This document shows positions 53,964 to 62,602 of a DNA stretch of 64,000 bases, in pieces (position 1 is the stretch's first letter; each line of letters opens with the position of its first letter). The DNA comes from Aliiroseovarius sp. Z3 (GTDB lineage Bacteria > Pseudomonadota > Alphaproteobacteria > Rhodobacterales > Rhodobacteraceae): positions 248,001-312,000 of the forward strand of contig NZ_JAFMZK010000004.1 in the NCBI RefSeq assembly GCF_029105185.1, read 5' to 3'. A model generated the notes under the pieces. It worked only from the letters and a program-made list of their open reading frames with translations. It ran no database searches and was not told the DNA's origin. A program made the translations under genes and the position numbers.

Positions 53964-55337
53964 TTAGCGATAGGTTACGGCTTTGGCGGCGTCTATGACC
54001 TCTTTCGTGGTCACAAGCGCCAGTTTCTCAAGGTTGGCGGCATAGGGCATGGGCACGTCCTTGCCGGTCAGGTTGATCACCGGCGCATCGAGGTAATCGA
54101 AGGCGCGTTCCATGATGGTCGCCGATAGATGGTTGCCGATGGAGGCGACCGGCCAGCCTTCTTCCACGGTAATGCAGCGGTTGGTTTTCATGACCGAGTT
54201 GATCACCGTGTTATAATCCAACGGGCGCAGCGTGCGCAGGTCGATCACCTCGGCGGAAATACCGTCTTCGGCCAGCGCGTCGGCGGCTTCCAGCGCGTAT
54301 TTCATGCCGATGCCGAAGCTGACGATGGTCACGTCATTGCCTTCGCGCCAGATGCGGGCCTTGCCGAAGGGCACGGTGTAGTTATCCAGCACGGGGACTT
54401 CGAAGCTCTGGCCATAAAGCAGTTCGTTTTCCAGGAACACGACGGGATTTTCGTCGCGAATGGCCGATTTCAAAAGCCCTTTGGCGTCCGCCGCCGAATA
54501 GGGCATCGCCACATGCAGGCCGGGAATTTGCGCATACCACGCGGCGTAATCCTGGCTGTGCTGCGCGGCCACGCGGGCCGCTGCCCCGTTGGCACCGCGG
54601 AACACGATGGGGCAGGACATTTGACCGCCCGACATGTACCGCGTTTTCGCCGCCGTGTTGATGATATGGTCAATCGCCTGCATGGCGAAGTTAAAGGTCA
54701 TGAACTCGACAATCGGTTTCAGACCGCCCATGGCGGCACCGGTGGCAAGGCCTGTAAAACCATGCTCGGTGATCGGGGTGTCAATCACGCGCTTGGCGCC
54801 GAACTCGTCCAGCAGGCCCTGGCTGATCTTATAGGCGCCCTGATACTCGGCAACTTCCTCGCCCATCAGGAACACGGCATCGTCCGCGCGCATTTCTTCG
54901 GCCATCGCGTCACGCAAGGCTTCGCGCACGGTGGTCGAGCGCATTTCGGTGCCTTCGGGAATGTCGGCCTCGGCGGGGATCACCGGGGTGATCGGTTGTG
55001 CGGCGGCTTTTGCTTCGACCGGCGCGTCGGTGGTATCGGGAGCTGCCGCGTCAGCTTGCGCTGCGGCAGGGGCGGCGATGTCATCGGCGCTTTCGCCCTC
55101 TTCGATCAGGACGGCGATTGGCGTGTTCACTTTCACGCCCTCGGTGCCTTCTTCGACAAGGATCTTGCCGATGATGCCCTCGTCCACGGCCTCGAATTCC
55201 ATCGTGGCCTTGTCGGTTTCAATCTCGGCGATGATGTCGCCCGATGCGACCTCGTCCCCTTCTTTCACAAGCCATTTTGCTAGCGTTCCCTCTTCCATCG
55301 TGGGGGACAGGGCGGGCATCAGTACTTCGGTTGCCAT
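53964..55337 (-). CDS. pdhB: Pyruvate dehydrogenase E1 beta subunit with N-terminal lipoyl domain
   Basis: A 457-residue protein. Residues 1-80 are a lipoyl domain almost identical to that of pdhC ([20 protein letters not shown], lipoyl-Lys in [12 protein letters not shown]), then an Ala/Asp linker, then the transketolase-like E1-beta ([36 protein letters not shown]). It pairs with PdhA. The lipoyl-bearing E1-beta form is known in alphaproteobacteria. Confidence 0.96.
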   Translation of the reverse strand: MATEVLMPALSPTMEEGTLAKWLVKEGDEVASGDIIAEIETDKATMEFEAVDEGIIGKILVEEGTEGVKVNTPIAVLIEEGESADDIAAPAAAQADAAAPDTTDAPVEAKAAAQPITPVIPAEADIPEGTEMRSTTVREALRDAMAEEMRADDAVFLMGEEVAEYQGAYKISQGLLDEFGAKRVIDTPITEHGFTGLATGAAMGGLKPIVEFMTFNFAMQAIDHIINTAAKTRYMSGGQMSCPIVFRGANGAAARVAAQHSQDYAAWYAQIPGLHVAMPYSAADAKGLLKSAIRDENPVVFLENELLYGQSFEVPVLDNYTVPFGKARIWREGNDVTIVSFGIGMKYALEAADALAEDGISAEVIDLRTLRPLDYNTVINSVMKTNRCITVEEGWPVASIGNHLSATIMERAFDYLDAPVINLTGKDVPMPYAANLEKLALVTTKEVIDAAKAVTYR

Positions 55338-55340
55338 GGA

Positions 55341-55730
55341 TTAATGCTCCGTATTCAAGGATTTGATAAGGCCGACGACATTTCCCTGTCCGTCCTCGAC
55401 ATAGGCACAGCGTCCGACGCCGGGATAATCCTGCGGCGGCAGCGCCTCGGCACCGCCATGCGCAAGTGCCCAGGCATAGCGGTCGTCACAATCGTCGACG
55501 TCAAAGGTCACGGTGCAGCCCCGGATCGGTGCGCCGTTCTCGGGGCTGTCGCCCATGCGGCGCATCAGCCCGCCGGTCACGGCTTTGCCCATGCCGATAT
55601 CCTGCCCTTCGATCAGGTGATAGGCGATCTCTTCGCCGCCCTCCATCGGGTGAAACGTCCAGCCAAACAGCCCGCCATAGAACGCCTTGGCGGTGTCGAC
55701 ATCATGTGCGTGTATCTCGATATGGGGCAT
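55341..55730 (-). CDS. VOC-superfamily (glyoxalase-like) protein inside the PDH operon
   Basis: A 129-residue vicinal-oxygen-chelate fold protein: MPHIEIHAHDVDTAKAFYGG, LFGWTF, GCTVTFDVDDCDDRYAWAL and CAYVEDGQGNVVGL. Both beta-alpha-beta halves are seen. It overlaps the pdhA stop by one base and ends three bases before pdhB starts, so it is translated from the same mRNA. The substrate is unknown; a role in handling a reactive carbonyl near pyruvate metabolism is inference only. Confidence 0.85.
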   Translation of the reverse strand: MPHIEIHAHDVDTAKAFYGGLFGWTFHPMEGGEEIAYHLIEGQDIGMGKAVTGGLMRRMGDSPENGAPIRGCTVTFDVDDCDDRYAWALAHGGAEALPPQDYPGVGRCAYVEDGQGNVVGLIKSLNTEH

Positions 55731-56758
55731 CAGGCATGGACCCCCAACCGCGTGTCATCTGCATAGATGTCGGTCCACAGCTCTTCCAGAGCGGGTTCCG
55801 GGCTGTTTTTCGAGAATTCGGCGGCATCGTTCACGATGCCCTTGATCTCTTTGTCGATGGCTTTCAATTCGTCCTCGGACGCGTGTTTACCCTGCAGGAT
55901 CAATTCGCGCACATGTTCGATTGCATCGCGTTCCTCGCGGATTTTCTGCACCTCTTCGCGGGTGCGATACTTGGCCGGGTCCGACATCGAATGGCCGCGA
56001 TAGCGATAGGTTTTCATCTCAAGGATATAAGGACCGTTGCCCGACCGGCAGTGTTCCGTGGCGCGCAGCCCGGCCTCTTTCACCGCCAGCACGTCCATCC
56101 CGTCCACCGCCTCACCGGGGATGCCGAAGGCCTCGCCACGGGTATAGATGTCGGGGGTGGAACTGGAGCGTTGCAACGATGTGCCCATCGCATATTGGTT
56201 GTTTTCAACCACATAGATCACCGGCAATTGCCACAGCGATGCCATGTTGAAACTTTCATAAACCTGACCCTGGTTGGCCGCACCGTCCCCGAAATAGGTG
56301 AAGGTCACGCCGCCGTTTTCCAGATATTTGTCGGCAAAGGCCAGCCCGGTGCCGATCGGCACCTGCGCGCCCACGATGCCGTGCCCGCCATAGAAATGCT
56401 TTTCGGTCGAAAACATGTGCATCGACCCGCCCTTGCCCTTGGAATATCCGCCTTCGCGGCCCGTCAGCTCGGCCATCACGCCCTTGGGGTCCATCCCGCA
56501 AGCCAGCATATGGCCGTGATCGCGATAGGATGTCAGACGCTTGTCACCCTCTTTCGCGGCCGCTTCCAGTCCGACAACGACGGCTTCCTGACCGATATAC
56601 AGGTGACAGAACCCGCCGATCAGCCCCATGCCATACAGCTGTCCGGCCTTTTCCTCGAATCGACGGATCAGCAACATCTCGCGATAGTGATTCAGAAGCT
56701 CTTCTTTGGATGTGTTTGATTTTACGGGCTTTTTAGGCGCGCTTTTCCGGGCTGCCAT
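55730..56758 (-). CDS. pdhA: Pyruvate dehydrogenase E1 alpha subunit
   Basis: A 342-residue E1-alpha. The thiamine diphosphate motif is FGDGAANQGQVYESFNMASL with NN downstream, and the phosphorylation-loop-like RYRGHSMSDPAKYRTREEV is present. LIGGFCHLYIGQEAVVVGLE is also characteristic. Start at 56758 has GGAGGAGGA upstream. It decarboxylates pyruvate with PdhB. It is first in the operon behind a palindrome-containing promoter. Confidence 0.97.
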   Translation of the reverse strand: MAARKSAPKKPVKSNTSKEELLNHYREMLLIRRFEEKAGQLYGMGLIGGFCHLYIGQEAVVVGLEAAAKEGDKRLTSYRDHGHMLACGMDPKGVMAELTGREGGYSKGKGGSMHMFSTEKHFYGGHGIVGAQVPIGTGLAFADKYLENGGVTFTYFGDGAANQGQVYESFNMASLWQLPVIYVVENNQYAMGTSLQRSSSTPDIYTRGEAFGIPGEAVDGMDVLAVKEAGLRATEHCRSGNGPYILEMKTYRYRGHSMSDPAKYRTREEVQKIREERDAIEHVRELILQGKHASEDELKAIDKEIKGIVNDAAEFSKNSPEPALEELWTDIYADDTRLGVHA

Positions 56759-56797
56759 GTGGCGTCCTCCTCCTGGCGTCAACAAGTGCTTAGGCGG

Positions 56798-56815
56798 TAG
56801 TTTAGTATTAAACTA
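56798..56815. promoter_or_regulatory. Perfect palindromic operator upstream of pdhA
   Basis: TAGTTTA (56798-56804), GTAT, then TAAACTA (56809-56815): seven-base perfect arms with four-base spacing. It lies one base downstream of the -10 element, covering the likely transcription start, the place for a repressor. Confidence 0.7.
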
Positions 56816-56816
56816 T

Positions 56817-56845
56817 CTTATATAGAAGTTGCGCTTTCAGGTCGA
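56817..56845 (-). promoter_or_regulatory. Candidate promoter of the PDH operon
   Basis: On the minus strand TCGACC (56840-56845) and TATAAG (56817-56822) are separated by 17 bases. The -10 region TATATAAG is strong for this GC-rich genome. Confidence 0.5.
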
Positions 56846-56890
56846 TAAAAACTTGACGTTGGGACAGGATGGCAGCCTTGCGCCACGTGC

Positions 56891-56929
56891 ATAACAGATC
56901 AGATCAGGTTGCAAGCTGGGGGTAAGGTT
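56891..56929 (+). repeat. Short repeat copy C near ftsB
   Basis: ATAACAGATCAG followed 17 bases later by GGGGGTAAGGTT. The same pair of words, with a shorter gap, occurs at 58444-58470. Confidence 0.45.
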
Positions 56930-56960
56930 TTGGGTTCGTCGCTCGTCTGGCCGAATAGGA

Positions 56961-57263
56961 TCAGCGCAACACAACCTCGTCAGCGCGCACCATGCCCAGA
57001 ACCGAACGCGCCTGTTCGTCCAGCAAATCCAGATCCAGATAATCATCGGACAGGCGCTGGGTCTTGTTGGACAGGGCGGCAATCTCGGCCGAGAGCGCAC
57101 CGCGCTCGTTCAAAAGCGACTGCGTCTCAGCCTCGATTTGCACGCGACGGAAAAGTCCAAAGTCGCCCTGCACACTGGCAAAGGTGAAGTATAGGCCGAG
57201 ACCCACGATCACCACGAAGTAGATCGCCCCACCAAAACCAGCTTGTGTACGAGGTGCGCCCAT
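56961..57263 (-). CDS. ftsB: FtsB/DivIC-like septum formation initiator
   Basis: A 100-residue bitopic protein starting at 57263 with AGGA upstream. One membrane helix (IYFVVIVGLGLYFTFASVQG) is followed by a coiled coil (IEAETQSLLNERGALSAEIA) and a short C-terminus with LDLDLLDEQARSVLGM. This is the FtsB pattern; FtsB with FtsL and FtsQ activates septal wall synthesis. It lies between the PDH operon and the aldolase gene, as in related genomes. Confidence 0.9.
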   Translation of the reverse strand: MGAPRTQAGFGGAIYFVVIVGLGLYFTFASVQGDFGLFRRVQIEAETQSLLNERGALSAEIAALSNKTQRLSDDYLDLDLLDEQARSVLGMVRADEVVLR

Positions 57264-57395
57264 AGGCTTCCTGTCTGTATGTACTGCCTCTTGCCCATCT
57301 CTTTTCGGACGGTGCAAGGGCACTATGACACAGGTGATTCGCCGTGTGAATCCCAAAAACGAATCGGTTGGAAACTTTTTCGCGGGCAAAAGAAG

Positions 57396-57421
57396 AACGG
57401 CCCGCAGACCTGCGAGCCGTT
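57396..57421 (-). terminator. Intrinsic terminator of the aldolase gene
   Basis: AACGGC-CGCA pairs with TGCG-GCCGTT around a GACC loop with one mismatch; the minus strand continues CTTCTTTTGC. It lies 25 bases past the aldolase stop. Confidence 0.75.
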
Positions 57422-57445
57422 TCAAAATGCAATCAAAGCAGCGGT

Positions 57446-58339
57446 TTAACCGGCGATGGATGCCTGATAGATGCTGTCGATCGTATCCGCGATGGTTGCG
57501 TTGAATGCGTCGTCGGATTGCTGCGCCGACAGACCTTCGGTCAGGGCGCGCGAGAAGCTGGCGATCATACCGGCGTTCTGGCTGAGACGGTCGTTGGCTT
57601 CGGCCCGGCTGTACCCCCCCGACAAAGCGACGACCGACGCGATCCGCGGGTGGTCCACCAGTGATTTATACTGGTTCGGCGTCTCGGGCAGGGTCAGTTT
57701 CAGCATCACGGTCTGATCATCCGACAGGGCATCGAGCTGCGCTGTAAGCTCTGCCAGCAGCAGGTCTTCTGCGGCGGCCTTGTCCGGGATCGAGATGTTG
57801 ATCTCGGGCTCGATGATCGGCACCAGCCCGTGCGCCATGATCTGCTTGGCAACCTCGAATTGCTGCGCCACGTTGGCCTTGATGCCGTCCGCGTTGGCGG
57901 CGTTGATGACCGACCGCATCTTGGTGCCGAACACGCCTGCCTTCACCGCACGGTCGCACAGGGCGTCCAGTTCCGGCATCGGCTTCATGAGTTGCACACC
58001 GTTTTCTTCGTCAGCCAGCCCCTTATCGACCTTCAGGAAGGGCACAACGCCACGGTCGTCCCACATGTAAGTCGCGGTGGGTTTCCCGGCGATCTCGCGG
58101 TCCATCGTCATTTCGAACAGGATCGCGCCGATCACCTTGTCGCCGGTAAAGGCCGGGGCTTGCGCGATACGCGACCGCATGGCGTGGATCAGGTCGAACA
58201 TCTCGGCGTCGCCTGAATAGGCATCTTCCTCGATCCCATAGAGGCGCAGCGCCTTTGGGGTCGAGCCGCCGGATTGGTCTAAGGCTGCAATGAAGCCCTG
58301 TCCGGCCTTGATTTTTTCCATCTGTGCTTGGTTTGGCAT
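57446..58339 (-). CDS. fda: Fructose-bisphosphate aldolase, class I (small bacterial type)
   Basis: A 297-residue class I aldolase. [47 protein letters not shown] and [11 protein letters not shown] (predicted Schiff-base Lys region) and [10 protein letters not shown] (phosphate-binding) fit the family. It cleaves fructose-1,6-bisphosphate in glycolysis or makes it in gluconeogenesis. It is near pgk (59038) but separated by the hemP pair. Monocistronic. Confidence 0.93.
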   Translation of the reverse strand: MPNQAQMEKIKAGQGFIAALDQSGGSTPKALRLYGIEEDAYSGDAEMFDLIHAMRSRIAQAPAFTGDKVIGAILFEMTMDREIAGKPTATYMWDDRGVVPFLKVDKGLADEENGVQLMKPMPELDALCDRAVKAGVFGTKMRSVINAANADGIKANVAQQFEVAKQIMAHGLVPIIEPEINISIPDKAAAEDLLLAELTAQLDALSDDQTVMLKLTLPETPNQYKSLVDHPRIASVVALSGGYSRAEANDRLSQNAGMIASFSRALTEGLSAQQSDDAFNATIADTIDSIYQASIAG

Positions 58340-58443
58340 GTCGGTCCTGTCTCAATCTGGTGAGTTTCCCCTGTTCTAGGGGAGTGGTCCGAACCATGCA
58401 ATTGTGCTGGCGCTAACGAAAGCAAGAAGAACGCAGATTGCAG

Positions 58444-58501
58444 ATAACAGATCAGTTTGGGGGCAAGGTTGGATGAAACGGTCGTGGGCCTTGCCCCCAA
58501 A
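58444..58501. repeat. Repeat copy D with long inverted repeat
   Basis: ATAACAGATCAG (58444-58455) is followed by TTGGGGGCAAGG (58457-58468), which pairs perfectly with CCTTGCCCCCAA (58489-58500). It lies downstream of hemP and may serve as its terminator although no U-tract follows. Confidence 0.55.
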
Positions 58502-58562
58502 GCTTTGGCGCGTGGGGAATCAGTCGGGCGGGATCGCTGCCAGACACGCGCCGCGGCATTGG

Positions 58563-58733
58563 TTATTTCGTCAAGATCAGCTTGCCAGCCCGCGTGATCG
58601 TCAGCGTATAAACCATATCGTTTAGCACGATCTGCGCCTTCTTCCCGTATCCGGTCAGGTCCATCGCGTCGTGTTTGGGCGGTGTTGTCTGACTTACTGT
58701 ATCAAAAGCCGAGCTGGGCAGGGGGGCGGTCAT
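58563..58733 (-). CDS. hemP: Hemin uptake protein HemP
   Basis: A 56-residue protein: MTAPLPSSAFDTVSQTTPPK, then DLTGYGKKAQIVLNDM, then VYTLTITRAGKLILTK. The LTxxGK start and the end RAGKLILTK are the HemP/HmuP signature. In alphaproteobacteria HmuP is needed for expression of heme-uptake receptor genes. GAAGGAGA lies upstream of the ATG. It overlaps a 41-residue ORF by the four bases ATGA. No heme transport genes are adjacent. Confidence 0.88.
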   Translation of the reverse strand: MTAPLPSSAFDTVSQTTPPKHDAMDLTGYGKKAQIVLNDMVYTLTITRAGKLILTK

Positions 58734-58855
58734 CTGTGGTCTCCTTCAAGGCAGGCCTCGATCCAGGTGGCCAGCGAACGCAGGCCGGGCAAGATGGGCA
58801 GCGGGGATGGGATGTCGGTTTGGGCCAGTTGGGGGCCTTCGAATAGGGTGGTCAT
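58730..58855 (-). CDS. 41-residue ORF translationally coupled to hemP
   Basis: MTTLFEGPQLAQTDIPSPLP followed by ILPGLRSLATWIEACLEGDH and a final R. It has AGGAG eight bases upstream of its ATG, and its TGA is embedded in the hemP ATGA. A palindrome and -35 element precede it. No recognised family; the coupling and clean ribosome-binding site make a real gene likely. It may act with HemP or only set hemP translation. Confidence 0.6.
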   Translation of the reverse strand: MTTLFEGPQLAQTDIPSPLPILPGLRSLATWIEACLEGDHR

Positions 58856-58944
58856 TGTCGCGCTCCTGTCGGGTGAGTATTCACGGCTCGCAGATCTCCG
58901 GCTGGTTGCGACGGCAACTGGCTGACATTAATAACTTACTAAAA

Positions 58945-58962
58945 GACTAAGGAAATAGTCAA
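58945..58962 (-). promoter_or_regulatory. Palindrome overlapping -35 of the hemP unit
   Basis: GACTA and TAGTC are perfect five-base arms separated by six bases (58945-58960). The arm nearest the edge is part of TTGACT (58957-58962 on the minus strand), the best -35 candidate; the -10 is weak. An iron-responsive repressor site is the natural inference for a hemP promoter, but no exact consensus is claimed. Confidence 0.5.
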
Positions 58963-58985
58963 GCCAAGAAATCATACAAAAGAAA

Positions 58986-59012
58986 ACCCCGCAGCCGGCA
59001 TCGGTGCGGGGT
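58986..59012 (-). terminator. Intrinsic terminator of pgk
   Basis: ACCCCGCA pairs with TGCGGGGT, with three more pairs inside; the minus strand runs into TTTTCTTTTG. It lies 25 bases after the pgk stop. Confidence 0.85.
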
Positions 59013-59037
59013 ATCTAAATGATTTGTAATCAATGGG

Positions 59038-60228
59038 TTATTCTGAAAGGGCCGCAACGCCCGGAAGGGTTTTCCCTTCCATCCATTCCAGAAATGCGCC
59101 ACCTGCGGTCGAGATGTAGGTGAAATCCTTGGCCGCACCCGCCTTGTTCAACGCGGCAACCGTATCTCCGCCCCCGGCGACCGATACCAGCTGCCCGGCT
59201 GCTGAAAGCTCGGCCGCCTTCTTTGCAGCAGCATTGGTCGCGGCATCGAACGGCTCGATTTCAAACGCGCCAAGCGGGCCGTTCCAGATCAGCGTTTGCG
59301 CCGCTTCGAACACCTCGCTTATGCGGGCCACCGTCTCAGGCCCTGCATCCAGGATCATTGCATCTGCAGGGCAGGCATCAGCCGCCACCGTTTCATTTTT
59401 CGCCCCCGCCGCAAACTCACGGGCCACCACAACATCCGAGGGCAGAATGATGCTGCAGCCTTCGTCTTCTGCCTTGGCGAGAATATCGCGCGCGGTGTCG
59501 GCCATATCGTGTTCGGCCAGCGATTTGCCCACATCGATTCCCTGCGCGGCAAGGAATGTGTTGGCCATGCCGCCGCCGATGATCAACTGGTTGACCTTGC
59601 CCACCAGATTGCCCAGCAGGTCGAGCTTGGTTGACACTTTGGCGCCACCCACCACCGCCACCAATGGGCGTTCGGGATCTCCCAACGCGGCCTCAAGCGC
59701 CGACAGCTCTGCCTGCATCAATCGACCGGCGCAGGACGGCAACAGATATGCCAATGCCTCGGTTGAAGCATGCGCCCGGTGTGCCGCCGAGAAGGCATCG
59801 TTGCAATAAATGTTCCCAAGCGCCGCCAGCGATGCCGCGAAAAGACCGTCATTCTTGGTTTCGCCTTCGTGGAACCGGGTGTTCTCAAGCAAGAGGGCTT
59901 CGCCGCTTTTCAACGCTGCAACCGCCTTCTTTGCAGGCCCGCCGATGCAGTCCTCGGCGAACTTCACGGGGCTGCCCAAGGCGGCTTCCAGCGCGGGTTG
60001 GACCACCGAAAGCGACATGTCCGGTACGCGCTGCCCCTTGGGGCGTCCGAAATGAGCCAAGAGAACCGGCTTGCCACCTGCGGCCAGAATATCGCGAACC
60101 GTGGGCAGGATGCGCTGAATACGGGTGTCGTCCGTGACCTTCCCGTTCTCGATCGGCACGTTGATGTCCACGCGCGTCAGCACGACCTTGCCGTCAAGTT
60201 CCATATCGTCGAGTGTTTTCCAGGCCAT
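59038..60228 (-). CDS. pgk: Phosphoglycerate kinase
   Basis: A 396-residue PGK. The N-domain has [20 protein letters not shown] and [10 protein letters not shown]; the C-domain has WNGPLGAFE and the nucleotide loop [12 protein letters not shown]. It interconverts 1,3-bisphosphoglycerate and 3-phosphoglycerate. Start at 60228 has GGAG upstream; the frame extends to 60270 without support. It is divergent from the two cyclophilin genes. Confidence 0.97.
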   Translation of the reverse strand: MAWKTLDDMELDGKVVLTRVDINVPIENGKVTDDTRIQRILPTVRDILAAGGKPVLLAHFGRPKGQRVPDMSLSVVQPALEAALGSPVKFAEDCIGGPAKKAVAALKSGEALLLENTRFHEGETKNDGLFAASLAALGNIYCNDAFSAAHRAHASTEALAYLLPSCAGRLMQAELSALEAALGDPERPLVAVVGGAKVSTKLDLLGNLVGKVNQLIIGGGMANTFLAAQGIDVGKSLAEHDMADTARDILAKAEDEGCSIILPSDVVVAREFAAGAKNETVAADACPADAMILDAGPETVARISEVFEAAQTLIWNGPLGAFEIEPFDAATNAAAKKAAELSAAGQLVSVAGGGDTVAALNKAGAAKDFTYISTAGGAFLEWMEGKTLPGVAALSE

Positions 60229-60388
60229 CTGTCTCTCCATCAGCTTGTGGCAGTTGCACATCAAAAGCACGGCGGGGTCAACGGGTATGGTGATGAAAAT
60301 GCGCCTGTCGCCCCTTTCATCTTGCCCCGCAGGCGCATAGGTTGGCCCGCGAACAGAGACCCAACAAACGAACCGGAAGGAGGCCCAG

Positions 60389-60889
60389 ATGGCCGATTAT
60401 AAAGATCCCGAAAATACCATCGTGATGGAGCTGAAAGGCGGCACCGTGGTGATCGAACTTCTGCCCGACGTGGCCCCCAAGCACAGCGAACGGATGAAGG
60501 AACTGGCCCGCGCCGGGGAATATGACGGCGTTGTGTTCCACCGCGTGATCGACGGCTTCATGGCGCAGACTGGCGACGTGGCCAATGGCAAAGATCCGAT
60601 GACACTGCGCCGTGCGGGCACAGGCGGTTCGTCGCTTCCCGATCTGCCAGCCGAGTTTTCGAAACTGCCGCATGACCGTGGCACACTGGGTGCGGCACGC
60701 TCGCAGAACCCCAACTCGGCCAACAGCCAGTTCTTTATCAACTTCAAAGACAATCATTTCCTGAACGGTCAGTACACCGTCTATGGCCGCGTCACGTCGG
60801 GTATGGAACATGTTGATGCCATCACGCGAGGCGAGCCGCCGGCAGAGCCTGACGTGATGATCTCGGTCAAGGTCGCGGCAGATGTCTGA
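60389..60889 (+). CDS. Cyclophilin-type peptidyl-prolyl isomerase, cytosolic
   Basis: A 166-residue cyclophilin without signal peptide. The core motifs [37 protein letters not shown] and [19 protein letters not shown] are complete, including the catalytic Arg of FHRVI. GGAAGGAGG lies upstream. It overlaps the next, membrane-anchored paralog by eight bases, so the two arose by tandem duplication and are coupled. Confidence 0.95.
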   Translation: MADYKDPENTIVMELKGGTVVIELLPDVAPKHSERMKELARAGEYDGVVFHRVIDGFMAQTGDVANGKDPMTLRRAGTGGSSLPDLPAEFSKLPHDRGTLGAARSQNPNSANSQFFINFKDNHFLNGQYTVYGRVTSGMEHVDAITRGEPPAEPDVMISVKVAADV

Positions 60890-61523
60890 AGACTACGGCA
60901 AACGCGACAAGGCAACCTTCTGGGTTGCCTTCCTGGCAGGGGTCGTGATGATCGTCGGCTACGCGATCTACACCCTCTGGCCGCGCGAACCGGTCGAAGT
61001 GGATCTGTCGGCACTTGGCGACGCGCCGAAGCTGGAACTGTCCATTGCGGGGCAGGGCCAAGGCAAGGTGGTCATCACGTTGCGCCCCGATCTGGCCCCG
61101 AAACATGTTGAACGTATCGCTCAATTGGCCAGCGAAGGCGCCTATGATGACGTTGTGTTTCACCGCGTGATCGACGGTTTCATGGCACAGACGGGTGACG
61201 TGGAATTTGGTCGTGTTGATACAAGCGATGCCAGCCGCGCCGGTATGGGGGGATCAAGCTATCCTGATCTGCCCGCCGAATTCTCGGACGAACCCTTTGT
61301 CGAAGGCACTGTCGGCATGGCACGGGCGCAAAGCCCGAACTCTGCCAACAGCCAGTTCTTCATCATGTTCGCCCCCGGTCCTTTCCTTGACGGGAAATAC
61401 ACCGTGGTCGGGCATGTGACCGACGGTATGGAATTGGTCCATGCCATCAAACGCGGCGAGGGGCAGAACGGCGCTGTCACCAGCCAACCCGATGTGATCA
61501 CAAATGCGCGCATGGTTGACTGA
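60882..61523 (+). CDS. Cyclophilin-type peptidyl-prolyl isomerase, membrane-anchored
   Basis: A 213-residue paralog of the preceding gene with an N-terminal anchor (FWVAFLAGVVMIVGYAIYTL) placing the cyclophilin domain in the periplasm. Motifs [35 protein letters not shown] and LDGKYTVVGHVTDGMELVH are intact. It probably assists envelope protein folding. No cleavable signal is evident; the helix may serve as a signal anchor. Confidence 0.93.
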   Translation: MSEDYGKRDKATFWVAFLAGVVMIVGYAIYTLWPREPVEVDLSALGDAPKLELSIAGQGQGKVVITLRPDLAPKHVERIAQLASEGAYDDVVFHRVIDGFMAQTGDVEFGRVDTSDASRAGMGGSSYPDLPAEFSDEPFVEGTVGMARAQSPNSANSQFFIMFAPGPFLDGKYTVVGHVTDGMELVHAIKRGEGQNGAVTSQPDVITNARMVD

Positions 61524-61564
61524 CCCTCGCGCACGATCGCTCAAACCCCTGTGAAGGGGGCTAT

Positions 61565-61620
61565 GGGGCCTCATCTTTCTCTGTCAGGATAAATCCAGAC
61601 ATATCAGAAAGAGGGGCCCC
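61565..61620 (+). promoter_or_regulatory. Long imperfect hairpin enclosing the DUF3179 ribosome-binding site
   Basis: Paired blocks, outer to inner: GGGGCC (61565-61570) with GGCCCC (61615-61620); TCTTTCT (61574-61580) with AGAAAGA (61606-61612); TGTC (61582-61585) with GACA (61598-61601); GGAT (61587-61590) with ATCC (61593-61596). The GAGG ribosome-binding site lies within the 3' strand and the ATG follows directly. It could act at RNA or DNA level. Confidence 0.7.
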
Positions 61621-62595
61621 ATGCGTATCATCATGACGATGCTCGCCATCTGTCTCGGGTTTTGGGCGCATGAACTGCGTGCGGAACCGAATAACTGGGC
61701 TTCTGAGTTTCCAAAAACGGATTTCACCCGGACAAATGTCGATGGCTGGTCCGAAATCCTGTCCGGCGGCCCCGGACGTGACGGTATTCCGGCGTTGAGC
61801 GATCCGAAATTCGTAAACGTCGCAAACGAAACCCGTTTGGGCGCGCGCGAACCTGTCATCACGGTGGAACTGAAGGGGGCCAAACCCCGCGCTTATCCGC
61901 TGCGCTATCTGACATGGCACGAGATCGTGAATGATCGCATCGGCAGTTTGCCGGTGGCCGTGACGTTCTGCCCGCTTTGCAATTCGGGCATGGTCTTTGA
62001 TCGCCGCGTCGCGGGGCAGACCCTAAGCTTTGGCGTGACCGGCAAGCTCAGAAACTCGGACATGGTTATGTATGACCACCAGACCGAAAGCTGGTGGCAA
62101 CAGGCGATCGGTCAGGGGATCGTGGGAAAGCATGCTGGAACGCAGCTCAAGCAACTTCCGGCCTGGATGGAAAGCTGGGCTGAATTTGCCGAACGCAACC
62201 CGGACGGGCTGGTGATGAAGCAACCCTCGGCAAGCCGCCCCTATGGGCAAAATCCCTATGCGGGTTATGATAGTCGCAACCGCCCTTACCCCTTCTTTAC
62301 AGGCGACAATCCACCTCACGGAGTGCCTGCGCTGGCCCGCGTCGTTCGTGTTGGTGAACGCGCGTGGCCAGTGACGCGCCTGTCCAAGGCGGGCCGGATC
62401 AACGAGGCCGGGCTGACCATCAGCTGGACTTCGGGTCAGGCCTCAGCTTTGGACACGGCGCGCATTGCCAAAGGGCGTGATGTCGGCACCATCCGGGTAC
62501 GTGACGCTCAGGGTCGCGACGTGCCCCATGACGTGCTGTTCGCCTTTGCCTTCCACGCGTTCTGGCCCGATGGCTCGTGGATGCTGGGCAACTAA
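61621..62595 (+). CDS. DUF3179 periplasmic protein
   Basis: A 324-residue exported protein with signal peptide MRIIMTMLAICLGFWAHELR ending near RAEP. The DUF3179 signature VAVTFCPLCNSGMVFDRRVA with its CPLC motif is at about residues 114-133, and TGKLRNSDMVMYDHQTESWW follows. Family function is not established; the CxxC and aromatic-rich core are conserved. It is 97 bases after the cyclophilin and its leader holds a long hairpin. A palindromic repeat follows its stop codon. Confidence 0.85.
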   Translation: MRIIMTMLAICLGFWAHELRAEPNNWASEFPKTDFTRTNVDGWSEILSGGPGRDGIPALSDPKFVNVANETRLGAREPVITVELKGAKPRAYPLRYLTWHEIVNDRIGSLPVAVTFCPLCNSGMVFDRRVAGQTLSFGVTGKLRNSDMVMYDHQTESWWQQAIGQGIVGKHAGTQLKQLPAWMESWAEFAERNPDGLVMKQPSASRPYGQNPYAGYDSRNRPYPFFTGDNPPHGVPALARVVRVGERAWPVTRLSKAGRINEAGLTISWTSGQASALDTARIAKGRDVGTIRVRDAQGRDVPHDVLFAFAFHAFWPDGSWMLGN

Positions 62596-62602
62596 GCCTG
62601 CG

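Noticed and set aside
54129-55283. 384-codon plus-strand frame opposite pdhB
   Set aside because: Antisense shadow, His/Gly-rich, no motif.
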